This document shows, piece after piece, positions 7,285 to 10,959 of a stretch of DNA of 10,959 nucleotides (position 1 is the stretch's first letter; every line of letters begins with the position of its first letter). Source of the stretch: Gammaproteobacteria bacterium UBA4475 (GTDB lineage: Bacteria > Pseudomonadota > Gammaproteobacteria > Pseudomonadales > Azotimanducaceae); contig DGOD01000236.1 of the NCBI GenBank assembly GCA_002389265.1, forward strand, positions 3,273 through 14,231. The letters are read 5' to 3'. Under the pieces are notes generated by a model. It saw only the letters and a program-made list of their open reading frames with translations. It did not search any database and was not told where the DNA came from. A program made the translations under genes and the position numbers.

Positions 7285-8235
7285 ATGCCTGCGTTTGATA
7301 CCGACTTAATTATTTGTGGCGAGTTTCGTCACCCTCGACAGATGCTGGATAACCAGACTTACGATGGGCATGTGTCTATTCATGACGACAAGATGGCAGC
7401 TGACCTTGGCTTTACGGGCGCGCCGATAGAAGGTCCAACCCACTTCAGTCAATTTGTGCCGCTGTTAGCTGAGATATTTGGCGATGCCTGGTTTGAGTCA
7501 GGTTGCATCAGTTCTCATTACTTGAATATGGTCATTGAAGGCGAAGAGGTCCGGGCCTTCGCCGCGCGACCAGCGGCGGGGGCAAAGATTACCCGCATCT
7601 GGGCAGAAAAGCGCGATGGCACGCCGGTGCTGACAGGCACTGCCAGTATCGGCCCCGATCATCCAGCCTCTGAGCTGGACTTGCGCCGTGCAAAGCTGCG
7701 CCCGGCAGAGCAGTTGGTGATTCTGTCCGAGCTACGTGTGGGGCAGAAGGGGCTGGTAGCAGAATCTGCCATGATGGATTTCGATCAGAATATGGGCGAC
7801 CTTTATCCGTTCTCGCTGAACGAAAAGTTGGCCAAAATTACGGAACCATCACCCTGGTACACGGCCGAACACGGCGCCAGCTCACCCTGGGGCAGAGCGA
7901 TCATCCCATTGGAAATGCTCAGCGTACTGACTCAGTACACTTCACGTGAAGCTGGGTTTCGTATGAAGGGTCCTGCCGTTGGATTGTTTGCCGATCAGGA
8001 GATCAAGATGATCAAGGGGCCGCTGTTCGTGAATCAGTCTTATCGACTGGAACGTGAGATCGTCTGTTTGAGCGAGAGTCGCCGGGTTGAGTCTAACTGG
8101 ATCATGACATCGGTGTACGACAACGACACCAATGAACTGGTTGCCGAGTGTCTGCTGAATTCGGCGACGTTGAAAGACTCTTACGCGAATTACGCGCAGG
8201 ATGCTGCCGCATTGGGTAAAACACTCGCATCGTAA
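7285..8235 (+). CDS. MaoC-like hotdog-fold protein (putative acyl hydratase/dehydratase-like)
   Basis: 316 residues, long enough for two hotdog domains. Near the N-terminus YDGHVSIHDDKMAADLGF, G-A-P-I-E-G50 resembles the MaoC/hydratase-2 motif (x-x-H-x-D-x-x-A-x-x-x-G-F-x-x-P-I-x-H-G), with H33, D34 and the GF-x-G-APIxG turn. The usual catalytic Asp (D-x-N-P-x-H) is not at its normal spacing, so hydratase activity is uncertain; an acyl-thioester binding or related role is possible. The second half has ASSPWGRAIIPLEMLSVL, suggesting the second subdomain. The start at 7285 is set by GGAGG at 7275-7279; an upstream ATG at 7228 gives 19 extra low-quality residues. The gene ends 27 bases before the selenoprotein start, so the two are probably co-transcribed. 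Confidence 0.68.
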   Translation: MPAFDTDLIICGEFRHPRQMLDNQTYDGHVSIHDDKMAADLGFTGAPIEGPTHFSQFVPLLAEIFGDAWFESGCISSHYLNMVIEGEEVRAFAARPAAGAKITRIWAEKRDGTPVLTGTASIGPDHPASELDLRRAKLRPAEQLVILSELRVGQKGLVAESAMMDFDQNMGDLYPFSLNEKLAKITEPSPWYTAEHGASSPWGRAIIPLEMLSVLTQYTSREAGFRMKGPAVGLFADQEIKMIKGPLFVNQSYRLEREIVCLSESRRVESNWIMTSVYDNDTNELVAECLLNSATLKDSYANYAQDAAALGKTLAS

Positions 8236-8262
8236 AACAGGATTCCAGGTAGGAGAGAGAAG

Positions 8263-9312
8263 ATGAGTGTCACCTTGCTATACAACGACCAGATTCGCCA
8301 GGTCACGAGTCGAGAAGTTGGGAATGCCACCTGGATCCCGGCGGCGGAGTTGGCGGCGCTGACAGGATTTGAGTTTAAGCCAGAAGGCGCCTGTTATGGT
8401 GACGCCTGCATCCCGCTGCTGCCGGCACAAGGCAAAGCCATTCATACCGACGGCGAAGTGAATCTGCAGGCCGTTGCGGCAAAGCTGGAGCAAGGGCTGG
8501 TGCAGGATGAAGACGTGATCAGTTTGGGTCCCATTGCTGCTGTTCGACAGCGCTTTGCGCAAGGTCAGGCGCCGGATTTCGATCTGGTGGATCGAGCAGG
8601 TCAGCCCGTCAGCCTGTCCCTGTATGCCGATAAAAAAGTTATATTAATGACCTGGGCCTCTTGGTGAGGATGCCGCTTTGATCTGTCAGGTTGGCAGACA
8701 ATTTATGAAGAATTTGCAGGTCAGGGCCTTGTGGTCATCGGTGTCGCTGAGGATACGGGCGGTGAAGCCGCCGCCGGGCAGTTTATTGACGCGGCCAATA
8801 GTACCTATGTGCAACTGATCGACGAATCCCATACCATCAGCTCCTTGTATAATCTGGTGAATGTACCCTCGACGGTCTGGATTGACGAGCAGCAGCAGAT
8901 TGTTCGAATTGATGAAGGCAGTTATGCTGAGAAGCATGAAATGCCCGGTATTTCCTTCGGTCGAGACGACTATGTCACGCTAGTGCGTGATTGGATGGAA
9001 AAGGGGGCAGACAGCCCCTATGTCAAAGACCCCTTAGCGCAGCAGCATTTGCGTGTGCCGACCCAAGATGAAGGGCTTGCCGAGGCGAACTTTAAACTGG
9101 GGGTTTATTTCCAGCAGCGCGGTCAAAGAGCCAAGGCGACTCAGTATATGGATGAGGCCGGCAGGCTGAATCCAGCCAGCTGGAACTACCATCGGCAAAA
9201 CTGGATCTTTGAGGGTGAAGACCAGGCCCGCAGTAACTGGCAGCAGCGAGTCGCCGCTCGAGCTGGCTATCATTACTATCAGCCCATTGCGGGGGTTGAT
9301 GACTCGGCCTGA
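8263..9312 (+). CDS. Selenocysteine-containing thioredoxin-fold redoxin (TGA at 8665 read as Sec)
   Basis: One gene of 349 residues with an in-frame TGA at codon 135. Residues 126-138 read KKVILMTWASW-U-G-C-R, so Sec135 takes the place of the first catalytic Cys of an AhpC/TlpA-like redoxin, with C137 as probable partner (UxC rather than CxxC). The frame continues without a break: FDLSGWQTIYEEF and LVVIGVAED (strand-helix-strand), the cis-proline loop N-V-P202-S-T-V-W-I-D, and a TPR-like pair of helices at about 273-306 (AEANFKLGVYFQQRG...). The N-terminal domain (1-100) has a Cys pair, C44 and C49, in EGACYGDACIPL. AGGAGAG lies before the ATG. A SECIS-type hairpin follows the TGA. No export signal is visible, so it is probably cytoplasmic. 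Expected role: thiol/peroxide redox reaction; substrate unknown. Alternatives are a nonsense mutation or sequencing error, but the position at the active site and the hairpin argue strongly for Sec. Confidence 0.9.
8678..8701 (+). promoter_or_regulatory. Bacterial SECIS element for Sec insertion
   Basis: In the mRNA, UUG (8678-8680), a bulged A (8681) and UCUGUC (8682-8687) pair with GGCAGA (8693-8698) and CAA (8699-8701). This makes 9 bp, including one U-G pair, closed by the loop AGGUU (8688-8692). Twenty bases separate the UGA from the apical loop, within the known bacterial range. The loop begins A-G-G-U like that of E. coli fdhF, where these bases contact SelB. It lies inside the coding sequence, as bacterial SECIS elements do. 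Confidence 0.8.
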
Positions 9313-9362
9313 GCTCGTCGGCTGAATTCAATGTGAGGCGCAAATAAACCAGGAGAACTTGA

Positions 9363-10400
9363 ATGTCGAATAGAATGAATGGCCAATGGTTGCTGGCCTC
9401 ACGGCCGCAAGGCATGGTCAAGGAAAGTGACTTCGAATACGTCAGAACCCCCGTGCGGGAAATACAGGCGGGTGAATTTTTGATTCGTAACCTCTATTTG
9501 GCGTTTGAACCCGCCATGCGTGGCTGGATCAACCCGGAAGAAAGTTATGTCCCACCGGTACAAATTGGCGAGGTCATGCGCTCTGCGACAGTGGGGCAGG
9601 TGATCGAGTCACAGCACCCGGATTATGCCGTTGGCGACTATGTTTCCGGCACCCTGGGCTGGCAGGAATATGCGATAAACGACGGTCAGCCAGGCATGAT
9701 GGGTGCGGTGAGCAAAATTCCGGCGGGGGTACCACCGATCTTGTTGCTCAGTGTCCTGGGTGCAACGGGCCTGACGGCTTATTTCGGGATGCTCGATATT
9801 GGCAAGCCCCAGGCGGGTGATGTGGTGGTGGTCTCAGGCGCAGCCGGTGCGACAGGTTCCGTCGCCGGGCAGATTGCTCGAATTAAGGGTGCAAGCAAAG
9901 TCGTGGGTATCGCCGGTGGTCAGCAGAAATGCGACTGGCTGGTGAATGAGCTGGGCTTTGATGTTGCGATAGATTACAAGCATGAAGATGTTCAACAGCG
10001 TCTGCGCGAGGAGTGTCCGGCGGGCATCAATGTGTTTTTTGATAATGTCGGCGGTGAGATTCTGGATAGTGCGTTGCTCAACATGGCGCAAAATGGTCGC
10101 ATCGTGTTATGTGGCGGCATATCTGCATACAACGAAGCCGAGTTGCCGGCGGGGCCAAGAAACTACATGCAACTGGTTATTCGGCGCTGCACTATGCAGG
10201 GTTTTATTGTTATCGATTACCTGGCTCAGGCGGGTCGGGCGATTGCGGATTTGTCAGGTTGGATTGCATCCGGTGAGCTCAAGCATGCCGAAGATATTCA
10301 GCACGGCATCGAAAATACGCCGAAAACATTTATGCGCCTGTTTGAGGGTAAAAATGTTGGCAAGCAACTGTTGAAGATTGCCGACGCGCCGATTAGTTAG
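9363..10400 (+). CDS. NADP-dependent zinc-independent MDR reductase (CurA/LTB4DH-like)
   Basis: 345 residues, standard length for the family. Rossmann-type cofactor loop G159-A-A-G-A-T-G-S-V-A-G-Q170 (the AxxGxxG of zinc-independent medium-chain reductases), followed by VGIAGGQQKC and then FFDNVGGE and GRIVLCGGISAYN. All are typical of the CurA/YncB and leukotriene-B4-dehydrogenase group. The N-terminal FEPAMRGWI segment is also characteristic. No catalytic or structural zinc ligands are seen. Known members reduce the C=C of alpha,beta-unsaturated ketones or aldehydes with NADPH. CCAGGAGAA before the ATG fixes the start, 50 bases after the selenoprotein. The stop TAG overlaps by four bases the end of the convergent cupin gene. 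Native substrate unknown; it could handle enones formed by the neighbouring enzymes. Confidence 0.92.
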   Translation: MSNRMNGQWLLASRPQGMVKESDFEYVRTPVREIQAGEFLIRNLYLAFEPAMRGWINPEESYVPPVQIGEVMRSATVGQVIESQHPDYAVGDYVSGTLGWQEYAINDGQPGMMGAVSKIPAGVPPILLLSVLGATGLTAYFGMLDIGKPQAGDVVVVSGAAGATGSVAGQIARIKGASKVVGIAGGQQKCDWLVNELGFDVAIDYKHEDVQQRLREECPAGINVFFDNVGGEILDSALLNMAQNGRIVLCGGISAYNEAELPAGPRNYMQLVIRRCTMQGFIVIDYLAQAGRAIADLSGWIASGELKHAEDIQHGIENTPKTFMRLFEGKNVGKQLLKIADAPIS

Positions 10401-10879
10401 GCCTCGTCATAGCCGTTGCGCGTAATACTCTCGACTCGACGTTCGGTGAAGTCGGCGTGCGAAATCCATAGATCCTGATGCAGGAATCCCCAGTCTCGGA
10501 TAGTCGGCCCGGTAAACACCATCGACCAGGTGTTGGCCGTGACTTCGGCAATATAGTGCAGGTCGGTGGCCTGCCGGGTATAGACATCGCCAGCAACGTG
10601 GGTGATAGGGCCGCTGGGGGTCATTTCCGTGTAGCCGCCACTGAGAATGATCGATTTGAAGTGCCAAGGATGGTCATGCAGGACGGGATAATCCGGTGCC
10701 AAAATATGATGCAGGTACTGGTTTTCACCCTTGCTCCGTGGCTTGACGCACCAGCGATGCAGGTATCCCACGAGCTCTAGATCAGCCCGCCGTTGTGGCT
10801 GAAAAATAGATCTTTGTGGCTCTTGGCGAGGCTGTTCTTGGTTGTTTCGTTCAGTCATTTTAAACCTGATTGAATCCAT
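10397..10879 (-). CDS. Cupin-fold protein of unknown function
   Basis: 160 residues from the ATG at 10879, or 153 from an in-frame ATG at 10858. The first start overlaps the upstream stop codon (TAATG), favouring translational coupling; the second has AGG eight bases upstream. A hydrophilic Gln/Arg-rich N-terminus (residues 8-32) leads into a beta-rich domain. That domain has a cupin-type H68-D-H70-P-W, a Gly turn and E85 (SIILSGGYTE), then H108 in ATDLHYI, which could together bind a metal. The usual Glu shortly after H-x-H is absent, so the metal site would be atypical. H-D-H-P-W and WSMVFTGP recur in uncharacterised bacterial cupin proteins. No substrate is inferred. The gene faces the CurA-like gene and ends within its stop codon. 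Confidence 0.75.
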   Translation of the reverse strand: MDSIRFKMTERNNQEQPRQEPQRSIFQPQRRADLELVGYLHRWCVKPRSKGENQYLHHILAPDYPVLHDHPWHFKSIILSGGYTEMTPSGPITHVAGDVYTRQATDLHYIAEVTANTWSMVFTGPTIRDWGFLHQDLWISHADFTERRVESITRNGYDEA

Positions 10880-10959
10880 TAGATTGAGTTGGCGGTGCTC
10901 GAAAATTGATACAGCCTCTGTACTTCGCGCATCCCTTTAATCAACTCGTTGCTCAATTC
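10879..10959 (-). CDS. C-terminal end of an unidentified protein (5' part outside window)
   Basis: The minus strand is open from the right edge for 26 codons (ELSNELIKGMREVQRLYQFS...) and stops with TAA at 10881-10879. The composition is that of an amphipathic helix at a protein C-terminus. The TAA shares its last base with the ATG of the cupin gene, an arrangement typical of co-transcribed genes, which supports it being real. Too short to identify. Confidence 0.5.
   Translation of the reverse strand, partial: ELSNELIKGMREVQRLYQFSSTANSI

Noticed and set aside
8263..8667. A complete 134-residue protein ending at TGA 8665, followed by a separate 193-residue gene from GTG 8731
   Set aside because: Both pieces are in one frame with no other stop between them. 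The GTG at 8731 lies inside a beta strand of the thioredoxin fold and has no ribosome binding site. The TGA sits on the catalytic Cys position with a SECIS hairpin behind it.
1..10959. CRISPR array, tRNA/rRNA genes, insertion sequences or attachment sites
   Set aside because: I saw no regularly spaced repeats, no cloverleaf or rRNA-like stretches, no transposase frame and no terminal inverted repeats with target duplications.

Overview
The window reads as a chromosomal segment of a Gram-negative bacterium, most likely a marine-type gammaproteobacterium. The clues are two predicted lipoproteins with Gram-negative lipoboxes, a class A acid phosphatase, a CYP153-type P450, several glutathione S-transferases, good Shine-Dalgarno sites before nearly every gene, and a selenocysteine-decoding signal. 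The species assignment is an inference; no rRNA or other marker gene is present.

Left part (1-3636): the 3' end of a large secreted or surface protein with PKD-like and cadherin-like modules (2-1876). It abuts a badly decayed MFS transporter gene on the minus strand (about 1880-2491), which can be rebuilt across a frameshift, two in-frame stops and two internal deletions. Next comes a class A PhoN/PhoC-like acid phosphatase (2713-3585), convergent with a CYP153-family cytochrome P450 (3624-4946, minus). An 11-bp inverted repeat lies between the last two.

Centre and right (4947-10400): a 252-base divergent region separates the P450 from a plus-strand run of six genes with gaps of 27-93 bases: GST, small lipoprotein, second GST, MaoC-like hotdog protein, thioredoxin-fold redoxin, and CurA-like enone reductase. 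The redoxin is the highlight. It is one continuous 349-residue gene (8263-9312) interrupted by a single in-frame TGA exactly where the catalytic Cys of the thioredoxin-fold motif should be (W-A-S-W-U-G-C-R). A hairpin with an AGGUU apical loop begins 10 bases after the TGA, as expected of a bacterial SECIS element. It should be annotated as a selenoprotein, not as two genes or a pseudogene.

Right edge (10397-10959): a cupin-fold protein on the minus strand whose stop overlaps that of the reductase. It is preceded by the last 26 codons of another minus-strand gene, joined by a TAATG stop/start overlap.

Taken together, the genes suggest oxidation of a hydrophobic substrate by the P450, with processing or detoxification of acyl, enone or electrophilic products by the hotdog protein, CurA-like reductase, GSTs and seleno-redoxin. 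That pathway is inference from gene content; no substrate can be read from the sequence.
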